Assembly: GCA_024233515.1 (NCBI GenBank)
Contig: JACKPO010000002.1
Span: 62,001-126,000 of the forward strand
DNA: 64,000 nucleotides
Direction of reading: 5' to 3'
From: Chlamydiales bacterium
GTDB lineage: Bacteria > Chlamydiota > Chlamydiia > Chlamydiales > Simkaniaceae
A program made the position numbers and the translations under genes. Below are positions 13,804-20,994 of this stretch, in pieces. Numbering within the stretch: the first letter of the stretch is position 1; each line of letters begins with the position of its first letter. The notes beneath the pieces were generated by a model. That model was given only the letters and a program-made list of their open reading frames with translations. It was not told the DNA's origin and did no database searches.

Positions 13804-15061
13804 TAACTTCGTGTTGCGAACGGCAAAAGGTTTCGCGGATAAAAAATGAAGAAAGGATCAAGCTGATCAAGTAAAAGCAGGGCATTAAGATGAGTCCTGT
13901 TTCATATTGCGCTGCTGTGTAATGGTGAGTTTTTCCCGTTGTTCCCATTTCAATCAGGAATCCTGCAATCGGGGGGAAAAGAGCGGCAAAGAAGGTAATC
14001 ATCGAATTATTAAATCCAATGGCGGTTGCTTGAACAGATCCTTGAACATGTTCTGAAATACTTGCAAAGGCAACACTACATCCAGCACTCGCAAATCCCA
14101 TGAGGAAGAAAAAGATCGCGAAGAGGAAAAATTCTTGTGTGGGAAAATAGAGGATGGAGAGGCTTCCGATGAGTCCTAAAACAGCGCAAAGAACAAGGAC
14201 AGGTTTTCGACGTTTCATTTGATCAGAGATTTTCCCTGTCAGGGGGCCACCTACTGCAAATCCAATCCAAAGAAAGGAGGAAAGGGTGGCAGCAAGGGTT
14301 TGACTGAGTCCTCTTGAGACGAGATACCCTGTTCCCCAATAAGCTCCAAGAAGGGGAGTGGAGACGTAGACAAATCCGGAGTAGAGGACAACGGCCCAAG
14401 CTTGGGCATTTTTCCCCAAAAGTTTTAAACGGACGGAGAGCTTTTCTTTATAGGGATCAAGATGGATGATCGTCCCTTTTTTTCTTCCTGGGCTGTTGCG
14501 GACAAAAAAGCCGACGAGGACAGCGAGAACAAATCCGAGAATGCTGATGTAGACAAGAATCAGGCGCCAGTTATGGTCGAAGGCGTTCAAGAGCAGTGAG
14601 AGGGGACCTCCCGCTAAAAAGGGGCCGGTTGCTCCAAGAAAGTTTGCAAGTCCAACCATCAGCCCGAAGTGTTTTTTGGGAAACCAGTTGAGGGCAAGGA
14701 CGAGAAGGCTGACGTAGGCGAAGGAAGACCCGAATCCCATAAAGAAGCGGCTGATAAAACCCATTTCGAAGGTTGAAATTTTGGAGAACCAAAAGACTCC
14801 TGTTGCTGCAGCGGCAATGGCGATGGTCAAGAGGCGTCTGGCTCCAAATCGGTCGACCAATATCCCAACAGGAATTTGCATGAGCGAGTAGGGGAGGAAG
14901 TAGCCGGCGTTCATAATGGAAAAGTTGGAGGCATCGAGGTGAAACTGCTCCATGATTTGTCCCGAAATCGTTGATAAGAAAACTTGGAGAAAGAATTCGT
15001 AGAGGTAAAAGAGGGAGGCGAGACCCCAAATAAATAATCCGACGAGAGAGATTTTCTTCAT
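13781..15061 (-). CDS. MFS transporter
   Basis: A 426-aa protein with about 12 predicted membrane helices. The loop between helices 2 and 3 has the MFS signature GILVDRFGARRLL; a second, weaker copy (GKISDQMKRRKPV) lies after the central loop at about residue 210, which is charged (RKKGTIIHLDPYKEK). Substrate cannot be told from the sequence; organic-anion or metabolite:H+ symport is typical of this branch. The ATG follows the stop of the deacylase-like gene directly, so the two are one operon. Confidence 0.85.
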   Translation of the reverse strand: MKKISLVGLFIWGLASLFYLYEFFLQVFLSTISGQIMEQFHLDASNFSIMNAGYFLPYSLMQIPVGILVDRFGARRLLTIAIAAAATGVFWFSKISTFEMGFISRFFMGFGSSFAYVSLLVLALNWFPKKHFGLMVGLANFLGATGPFLAGGPLSLLLNAFDHNWRLILVYISILGFVLAVLVGFFVRNSPGRKKGTIIHLDPYKEKLSVRLKLLGKNAQAWAVVLYSGFVYVSTPLLGAYWGTGYLVSRGLSQTLAATLSSFLWIGFAVGGPLTGKISDQMKRRKPVLVLCAVLGLIGSLSILYFPTQEFFLFAIFFFLMGFASAGCSVAFASISEHVQGSVQATAIGFNNSMITFFAALFPPIAGFLIEMGTTGKTHHYTAAQYETGLILMPCFYLISLILSSFFIRETFCRSQHEVIKVSLGP

Positions 15062-16090
15062 CTAATTTTCTACAATGTTCGGTTCAATCGGAGGAACGTC
15101 CAAGGGTGTGTCATGTTCTTCTTTGGTGATGGCTAGATCCATCAAGCGTTGTCCTTCGAAAACATGAGGGTAGGTGGTAATGGAAGAGATAATCCCTTCA
15201 CGTGGAGCGGTGACTTCATATTGTTGAAGTGATCCAAAGGGATCGGTAATGATAGCTAAGGTTTCTCCAACGGTCACATGGGAACCGACATTTTTCTTCA
15301 CTTGGAAGATTCCACTTCCAGGGGCATGGATCCACTTTGTTTTTTTTGCTAAGACGAAATCTTGTTCAGGGGGTTTTGATGTTTTGAGTTTAATCATCTC
15401 TAGATCTTTTAGGACGCGGACGATCCCCTTGAGACCGATTTTTACAGAGTAATCATCGGCGCGGTGTGCTTCTCCTCCTTCATAAATGAGGGTGGGACAT
15501 TTTGGCGTCCCTTGCTCGGAGTAGAAAAAGCCTGTTTTTTCATCGGAGGGGCGGACAACGGGAGCTCCAAAGGTGTGGGCTAGATGGGTCGCTACAGGAT
15601 CTTCGGGGTGGTAGTATACTTGAGGGAGTTTATAGATGTGAGAGGGACCGGAACGGATGTTGATGCAATGGGTCATCAGGTTAATGATTTCACTTGTAAA
15701 GAGGTGGGCAAGACGAGAGGCAAAGGATCCTTTCTCTGTTCCTGGAAAACTTTCGGCAAGGTCATGACCATCGGGGAGAAATCGGGTATGATTGATCAGT
15801 CCATAGACGTTCATCACAGGAATGCAGATAAGGGTGCCTGAAAGATTTTTGAGGAGGCGTGTTTCGAGAAGGCGGTGGACAATATCGATCCCATTCGCTT
15901 CATCTCCATAGAGGGTGGCGCAGATTAAGACACGCGGCCCCTCTTTTTTTCCATGGATGATGTGCATGGGGATATGGAGGGGAGCGCAGGTATAAATTTC
16001 AGGAGTCGGGAGAGCAAGAGTGAGTCGTTCCCCAGGTTGAACTTTAACGCCACAGATGTCTAAGGGTTGATTCTTCATGAATCCGACCAT
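15062..16090 (-). CDS. succinylglutamate desuccinylase/aspartoacylase-like protein, probably non-catalytic
   Basis: A 342-aa M14-type deacylase fold, recognisable from YGDEANGIDIVHRLL (61-75), PVMNVYGLINHTRFLPDG, SFPGTE and the C-terminal beta domain (QVKKNVGSHVTVGETLAII). Key residues differ from the enzyme family: the His of HGDE is Tyr61, the Arg-Asp-Leu-Asn-Arg motif is HDLAES (109-114), and the zinc His of the LHTG motif is Arg146 (NIRSG). Glu64 remains. Directly upstream of an MFS transporter in one operon. It may bind a small molecule rather than cleave it. Confidence 0.75.
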   Translation of the reverse strand: MVGFMKNQPLDICGVKVQPGERLTLALPTPEIYTCAPLHIPMHIIHGKKEGPRVLICATLYGDEANGIDIVHRLLETRLLKNLSGTLICIPVMNVYGLINHTRFLPDGHDLAESFPGTEKGSFASRLAHLFTSEIINLMTHCINIRSGPSHIYKLPQVYYHPEDPVATHLAHTFGAPVVRPSDEKTGFFYSEQGTPKCPTLIYEGGEAHRADDYSVKIGLKGIVRVLKDLEMIKLKTSKPPEQDFVLAKKTKWIHAPGSGIFQVKKNVGSHVTVGETLAIITDPFGSLQQYEVTAPREGIISSITTYPHVFEGQRLMDLAITKEEHDTPLDVPPIEPNIVEN

Positions 16091-16110
16091 ACCAGATTAC
16101 TGAGTGGAGA

Positions 16111-16914
16111 TCAATGTTTGATATAACCGTTATGGGCATGGTGCCAATTGTATTGGACGGGCCGTTTTGTTTCGCGGTCGTAGCGGACTTGGATAGAGAG
16201 ATAGGGATAGGGATGATCGTTATCGAAGTCTCGTCCTTCTGTACTGTGAAAAAGGGTGATGGCGACTTCTTTGTTGTACCAGGATGGGGTGGATGCATCG
16301 GTCAGTGTAATGGTGCGGAGCATCGGCTCTGGATAGTAGGCGAAGAGGGTTTCTAGCACTGCTTGAGGATTCTTCTCGAGTCCTTCGACATAAAAATCGA
16401 CTTCGGCTCCAATCATATGCTTTGAGGTCTGTCCTTTTTTTGAGGGATCAGCATAAAGGTTATGGACGGGACACCGGTGGCCGCAGGTGATGATCACTTT
16501 TCGGTCGAGGGTTTCTTGAACGTGGTTTAATAGGTCGATCAAAATGGGGTAGATAGACTCTTCTCCATTTCTTAGAGGGAGGCTGTGACGTTCAATCCCT
16601 CCACAGTCAAGGTGATAGATAAAGTCCCCTTTTCGATGGACTTGAATTGGAGGACTGAGGACATTTCCTCTGCAGCGGAAAAATTCTTTCGTAATGCGAA
16701 GATGAGAGCCGATCCGCCGCCTTTCCCAAGGGTAAGGAGCTCTTTTTTTTATTTCGGCAGCCGAAATGGGAAAAAGTGACTCATCCGACTGACGCTGAAT
16801 CGGTGCAATCACTAAATTGCTGGTCCGCACCTTTTTTTCTTCGGATTTTTCTAAACCGGAGCATCCGACTAAGGTGCTAATAATAAGAGGTAAGAGTAAA
16901 ATCGTTTTCTTCAT
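16111..16914 (-). CDS. lipoprotein with M15-like (VanY/DUF882) peptidase domain
   Basis: A 267-aa protein with a lipoprotein signal (KKTILLLPLIIS, lipobox LVGC with Cys18). Residues 115-262 match zinc D,D-carboxypeptidases of the M15 type: TCGHRC at 143-148, then SKHMIGAEVDF with His166 and Asp173 in the SxHxxGxxxD spacing, and a C-terminal WHH (257-259). It probably acts on cell-wall peptides in the periplasm, in line with the residual peptidoglycan of environmental chlamydiae. Several extra Cys (81, 104, 144, 148) may form disulfides. It is divergent from the regulator gene at 17058. Confidence 0.7.
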   Translation of the reverse strand: MKKTILLLPLIISTLVGCSGLEKSEEKKVRTSNLVIAPIQRQSDESLFPISAAEIKKRAPYPWERRRIGSHLRITKEFFRCRGNVLSPPIQVHRKGDFIYHLDCGGIERHSLPLRNGEESIYPILIDLLNHVQETLDRKVIITCGHRCPVHNLYADPSKKGQTSKHMIGAEVDFYVEGLEKNPQAVLETLFAYYPEPMLRTITLTDASTPSWYNKEVAITLFHSTEGRDFDNDHPYPYLSIQVRYDRETKRPVQYNWHHAHNGYIKH

Positions 16915-17057
16915 CTAACTGAATGATAATGGAGTTTGCAAAAAAATTTCGACCTTTATATGGGAAAAGTATACCGGGAGTGCTTCAAAATTTGGGAATT
17001 TCCTAAAGTTTGTAACACTTGCGGTATAAAACCCACACGGGGAAAAAGAAGGTTGGG

Positions 17058-18302
17058 ATGAAGAAGGTTCTCATTATTGAGAAGCAGCTCTCTTCGCGTG
17101 AGCTGCTCTTGAATCTATTAAAGGGAAAAGAGCTGCAGCTCTTCACCGTCGAAGACGGGATGGGTGCGCTTGATCTTCTTCAAAAACGATCATTTGATTT
17201 GATATTGAGTGACTTAAAAGGGATTCAGGTTCTGGATCGCTCTAATCGTCGTCCCCTCAGCACTCCTATTATTCAACTCTCTACGGAAGAAGATCCTCCA
17301 CAAAAAGATGTTGAACATGTCTTAAAAAAGCCTTTTTTAGAATCTCAGGTGACATTGCTCCTTCGAGAGCTTTTGGAAAAAAAGACAAAGCGCATGGTGA
17401 TAGCCGAAAGTCCTGTGATGAAAAAGGTTCTTCGAGAGGTGGAGATGATTGCAAAGAGCCACTCGAATGTCTTTATTTCTGGTGAGTCGGGGACGGGGAA
17501 AGAGGTGATTGCAGGACTGATTCATGCTCACTCTAAGCGCAAGGAGCATCCTTTTATCAGGGTCAACTGTGCGGCGCTTCCTGATTCTTTAATTGAGTCG
17601 GAATTTTTTGGTCACGAGAAAGGGGCTTTTACAGGAGCGCTTCAAAAACGATTAGGACGTTTTGAACGGGCGGACCAGGGAACCCTTCTCCTGGATGAGA
17701 TTTCCGAGATTCCTCTTGCACTTCAAGCAAAGCTTCTCCGTGTTGTTCAAGAGCAAGAGTTTGAGCGGGTCGGAGGGTGCGAGCCCATCCATGTTGATGT
17801 ACGTTTGGTTTCGACCTCAAATCGGGAGATGCAAGAGGCGATTGAGGACAAGACGTTTCGTACCGATCTCTACTACCGCCTTAATGTGATCCCCATTTAC
17901 TTACCTCCACTCCGTGAAAGAAGGGAAGATATCCTCCCCCTTGCAAACCATTTTATTCAGGTTGTCTGTGAGAAAAATCAACTTCCTTTGAAAACCCTTT
18001 CAAAAGAAGCGGAGGAGAAACTACTCAACTACTCTTGGCCAGGGAATATCCGTGAGCTCCGCAATGCGATTGAGCATGGAGTCGTGATGGATTATTCTTC
18101 GATCATTGAAAAAGATCATCTAAAGATCTCTTCACAAGAAAAAAGGGAGGAGCTTCCTCCCATCACCATCAAAGAGCTAGAGAAAAAGCATATCCTTGCA
18201 ACGCTCGCTCGTCTTGGTGGAAATCGAACACAAGCGGCATACGAACTGGGGATTAGCGTTCGCACCCTCCGCAATAAACTTAAAGAATACGGAGTCCAAT
18301 AA
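17058..18302 (+). CDS. sigma-54-dependent response regulator (AtoC/CtcC-like)
   Basis: A 414-aa NtrC-type activator. Receiver residues 1-105: phosphoacceptor Asp52 (LILSDLKG) and Lys91 (KKPF) are present, but the usual acidic pair near residue 8 is replaced by EK (LIIEKQ). The AAA+ domain has Walker A GESGTGKE (142-149), the sigma-54 loop GAFTGA (189-194) and Walker B LLLDEIS. A Fis-type helix-turn-helix ends the protein (GGNRTQAAYELGISVRTLRNKLKEYG). Equivalent to C. trachomatis CT468 by order, but no histidine kinase is adjacent. ATG 17058 is preferred over the upstream start at 17019, since the receiver begins MKKVLII. Confidence 0.9.
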   Translation: MKKVLIIEKQLSSRELLLNLLKGKELQLFTVEDGMGALDLLQKRSFDLILSDLKGIQVLDRSNRRPLSTPIIQLSTEEDPPQKDVEHVLKKPFLESQVTLLLRELLEKKTKRMVIAESPVMKKVLREVEMIAKSHSNVFISGESGTGKEVIAGLIHAHSKRKEHPFIRVNCAALPDSLIESEFFGHEKGAFTGALQKRLGRFERADQGTLLLDEISEIPLALQAKLLRVVQEQEFERVGGCEPIHVDVRLVSTSNREMQEAIEDKTFRTDLYYRLNVIPIYLPPLRERREDILPLANHFIQVVCEKNQLPLKTLSKEAEEKLLNYSWPGNIRELRNAIEHGVVMDYSSIIEKDHLKISSQEKREELPPITIKELEKKHILATLARLGGNRTQAAYELGISVRTLRNKLKEYGVQ

Positions 18303-18345
18303 GATGAAGCATTTTGATCAATTCCAAAGATTTGTTAAGATTAAC

Positions 18346-19011
18346 TCAAGAAAGCATCGAGGAGAAAGAGGGGTAATAATGGATCGATTCTTGGGAGATC
18401 TCGGTCATCTGTGGGTGCTCCGGAGAACAGATAAGAACAGGAGTGATCGAAGCCTGTTCTAGAGCGCGAAAACCTCTGAGGGCATCTTCAAATCCAAGCA
18501 TTTTTTCTGATTTCCCCAGAACCTCGATCGCTTTGAGATAGCCATCGGGAGCAGGCTTCGGGTTTTCATAATCCTCTCGTGTGATCCAGTGGGGAATATT
18601 GTTCAAGACAGGAATTTTTGCACGGATTTTTTCGACTTGCTCCCGCGTCGAGTTGGTCACGACAGCATGGGGAATTTTTGCCATTTGGACCGTTTCAAGA
18701 ATCGTTTGGGCCCCTGGCATGAGATCGAGATCTCCCGCTTCAAGAAGTTTGGCATACTCATCTTTTTTTTGACTGTAGAGAGTATCCCAAGATTGTTTTT
18801 CAACAAGGGTTGGAGCGTGAGAGGTAATGAGTTCACGAAGTCCATGGGAGCTTTTGTGAGCAACCCCCGCAAAGGTGGGGAAGTCCCAAGGAAACGTGGA
18901 GCCATGACTTTCCATCATTCGCTGATAAGCTTGATAGTGGAGGTGCTCGGTATTCACTAGCAGACCATCGAAATCAAAAAAAATGGGGGAATACTCTAAA
19001 ATCCAACTCAT
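18346..19011 (-). CDS. HAD-family phosphatase (phosphoglycolate phosphatase-like)
   Basis: A 221-aa HAD hydrolase. Motif I FDFDGLLVNTE (residues 12-22) carries the nucleophile Asp; motif II is VVTNST; motif III and IV are KPAPDGYL and GFEDALRG. The helical cap after motif I is of the beta-phosphoglucomutase/Gph type. It occupies the place of CT464 next to truA and ispD, with a tRNA gene between. Substrate likely a small phosphate ester such as 2-phosphoglycolate or a sugar phosphate. Confidence 0.85.
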   Translation of the reverse strand: MSWILEYSPIFFDFDGLLVNTEHLHYQAYQRMMESHGSTFPWDFPTFAGVAHKSSHGLRELITSHAPTLVEKQSWDTLYSQKKDEYAKLLEAGDLDLMPGAQTILETVQMAKIPHAVVTNSTREQVEKIRAKIPVLNNIPHWITREDYENPKPAPDGYLKAIEVLGKSEKMLGFEDALRGFRALEQASITPVLICSPEHPQMTEISQESIHYYPSFSSMLS

Positions 19012-19028
19012 ATTCTAGCCTTAAGGTT

Positions 19029-19112
19029 TGCCGATGACTGGACTCGAACCAGCACTATGTTGCCATAAGTAGATTTTGAATCTACCGCGTCTACCAATTC
19101 CACCACATCGGC
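19029..19112 (-). tRNA. tRNA-Leu (CAA)
   Basis: An 84-base gene on the minus strand. The acceptor stem pairs GCCGATG with CATCGGC, discriminator A. The D arm has GGAATTGGTAGACGC, the anticodon loop is TTCAAAA (anticodon CAA, reading UUG), there is a long variable arm typical of tRNA-Leu (ATGGCAACAT), and the T arm has GGTTCGAGTCC. CCA is not encoded. Confidence 0.95.
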
Positions 19113-19140
19113 GTAGGTACGACTATAACCGGAAGGGGAA

Positions 19141-19872
19141 TTAATGGGAATATTTAACAGCATGGAGAAAGAGACCTTTAGCGGGAGCGGTAGCTCCTGC
19201 TTCTTTCCGATCTCGGGAGAGGAGAATACGGGAAATATCATCAGGAGAGCGTTTTCCAGCGCCAATTTCAAGGAGGGTTCCCGTGATGTTTCGGACCATT
19301 TTATAAAGAAAACCATCTCCTTCAAACTCGAAACGAAAGGCCCCTTTCTCCTCAATGAGATCGAGGCGGTAGAGGGTTTTAACAGGATCTTTCGATCCGC
19401 AGCCACTTGAGGCGAAGGCGGAAAAATCATGCGTTCCAAGAAGAAGGGGAATGGCTTTTCGTATAAGATCAAGGTCTAGGGGATGATGAAGAGGATGAGA
19501 ATAACGGTAATTGAAAGGGTTGTGGGACTCTGTGCAATAGTAATGGTAGATCTTTTTCTCCACGCTAAAGCGTGCATGAAATGTTTCGGAAACGGAAGTT
19601 ATAGAGGTGATCCGAATATCGCGAGGGAGAATCCCATTCAAAGAATAGGTCAGGGCGCGGAGATCAAGAGAGTCAGGGTGAGAAAAATGGGCCACTTGTT
19701 GGCGGGCATGGACACCAGCATCCGTTCGTCCTGAACCGGTAATAGGGGTTTTGTTTCTTAGAACTGTTCCAAGGGCTTTTTCAATCAGCTCTTGAATCGA
19801 GACGCGATTGGGTTGAAGGGCCCATCCTCCATACTCTGTTCCGTCATAGGAGAGATCGATCCGGTATTTCAT
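19141..19872 (-). CDS. truA: tRNA pseudouridine(38-40) synthase
   Basis: A 243-aa TruA. It starts MKYRIDLSYDGTEYGGW, and the catalytic Asp is in GSGRTDAGVHARQQ (about residues 48-61). It isomerises uridines in the anticodon arm. ATG 19872 overlaps the ispD stop (ATGA) and starts at the conserved family N-terminus; a longer frame to 19926 adds 18 residues from inside ispD and is rejected. The order HAD-tRNA-truA-ispD matches Chlamydia. Confidence 0.93.
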   Translation of the reverse strand: MKYRIDLSYDGTEYGGWALQPNRVSIQELIEKALGTVLRNKTPITGSGRTDAGVHARQQVAHFSHPDSLDLRALTYSLNGILPRDIRITSITSVSETFHARFSVEKKIYHYYCTESHNPFNYRYSHPLHHPLDLDLIRKAIPLLLGTHDFSAFASSGCGSKDPVKTLYRLDLIEEKGAFRFEFEGDGFLYKMVRNITGTLLEIGAGKRSPDDISRILLSRDRKEAGATAPAKGLFLHAVKYSH

Positions 19873-20501
19873 AGGAGCTCGGCCAATTTGAGATCGATCG
19901 GGGTGGTTACCTTCATATTCCGACACGATCCAGTGACAATTTTCACAGGATGACCGAGAAGTTCTGCTAAGGCTACATCGTCAGTGAAGGTTTGGCCCTC
20001 TGCCTTTTGCAGCCCTTTTTCTAAGAGATCGCGGCGGAGAAGCTGGGGAGTGTACATCTCATAGAGAAGGGAGCGATCGAGTGTTTTTTCAACAAGCGAA
20101 GTAGGACCAACTTGTTTGATGGTGTTTTTGGTTGGAGCGCCAAGGGTTGCAGCGCCAACAGGGAGTCCTTCCCTTAAAAGTTTTTGTACCTCTTCTCGAG
20201 AGATAAAGGGGCGAGCTCCGTCGTGGATGAGAATAACCTCTCCAGAGCATTTTGAAAAACCATTTTGGACAGAATCTTGTCGTTCTTTCCCCGGAAGGGC
20301 AAAGAGGGTGTTTTCCGGAAAATAATGGCGAAATGCTTTTGGGCAAACGACGACGATCTCTTTGATTTCTCCCATGGAAGCAAAGAGATCATAGCTATGA
20401 AGGATCAGAGGTTTTTCCTTGAGGGGGAGAAAGACCTTCGGGGTGGAGGATTCCATCCGAGTCCCTTTGCCACCGGCAAGGAGGATTAATGATAGGTTCA
20501 T
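19869..20501 (-). CDS. ispD: 2-C-methyl-D-erythritol 4-phosphate cytidylyltransferase
   Basis: A 210-aa IspD, third step of the non-mevalonate isoprenoid pathway. The nucleotide loop is LLAGGKGTRM (residues 7-16) with K in STPKVFLPL; GARPF, the Mg/CTP-binding HDGARPF strand, and the C-terminal EGQTFTDDVALAE and GSCRNMKVTTP blocks follow. Length is slightly shorter than the E. coli enzyme (236). Coupled to truA by a 4-base overlap. Confidence 0.92.
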   Translation of the reverse strand: MNLSLILLAGGKGTRMESSTPKVFLPLKEKPLILHSYDLFASMGEIKEIVVVCPKAFRHYFPENTLFALPGKERQDSVQNGFSKCSGEVILIHDGARPFISREEVQKLLREGLPVGAATLGAPTKNTIKQVGPTSLVEKTLDRSLLYEMYTPQLLRRDLLEKGLQKAEGQTFTDDVALAELLGHPVKIVTGSCRNMKVTTPIDLKLAELL

Positions 20502-20529
20502 AAAGGGAGATTATAGAAGAAAGGGGGAT

Positions 20530-20556
20530 TTTCTGCACCCCAGAGGGGTGCAGAAA
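20530..20556. terminator. 12-bp stem-loop between the SWIB gene and ispD
   Basis: TTTCTGCACCCC pairs with GGGGTGCAGAAA around a 3-base loop, 13 bases after the SWIB stop. There is no clean U-run after it on the minus strand, so it may act as an attenuator or 3' stabiliser as well as a terminator. Confidence 0.5.
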
Positions 20557-20568
20557 CATAAACATTTT

Positions 20569-20832
20569 TTAAGAAAGGTGCTTGTTGACCTTCTTCGTCA
20601 TGTCGAACATGTTGATGGCTCTTTTCCCACCGAATACTTTAGAAAGTTTTTCATCAGGAATGATGTTTCTTTTGTTCTCTGGATCTTGTCTTTTGTGCTT
20701 CTTGATGTAAGCCCAAAGTTTTTTTGTTACTTCAGTACGTGGCATAGGTCCTTTTCCGACAACTTCAGCGAGTTCCGCGCTGATTTTCATTGGCTTCATG
20801 AACTTTGAATTAGCAGCAGTTTTTTTTGCCAT
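20569..20832 (-). CDS. SWIB/MDM2-domain protein
   Basis: An 87-aa basic protein consisting almost entirely of one SWIB domain (FMKPMKISAELAEVVGKGPMPRTE...LWAYIKKH...IIPDEKLSKVFG). SWIB domains are eukaryotic chromatin-remodelling modules found in chlamydiae, where a homologue (CT460) is a conserved small DNA-associated protein. A lysine-rich N-terminus supports nucleic-acid binding. A good Shine-Dalgarno (AAGGAGAA) precedes the ATG. Same location between prfB and ispD blocks as in Chlamydia. Confidence 0.9.
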   Translation of the reverse strand: MAKKTAANSKFMKPMKISAELAEVVGKGPMPRTEVTKKLWAYIKKHKRQDPENKRNIIPDEKLSKVFGGKRAINMFDMTKKVNKHLS

Positions 20833-20994
20833 TTGGTTCTCCTTAAAAAATTATATTCCTTTCGAGAAAGGTTTTTGAAACTGTTAAACTTAAGTCCACT
20901 TGTATCCTTCTTGGGGATTTATAGTCAAAAAAAAAAGCAAAATTAGGTAGAAATTCCGGTAATCCTTGCCAAAACGGGAGAAACATGGCAACTT

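Noticed and set aside
16961..17040. Possible sigma-54 promoter before the sigma-54 regulator
   Set aside because: TGTAACACTTGCGGT lacks the GG and GC pair at the right spacing.
19008..19472. 154-codon open frame on the minus strand running over the tRNA-Leu gene
   Set aside because: It lies inside truA in another frame and includes the tRNA as coding sequence; no Shine-Dalgarno and no family match.
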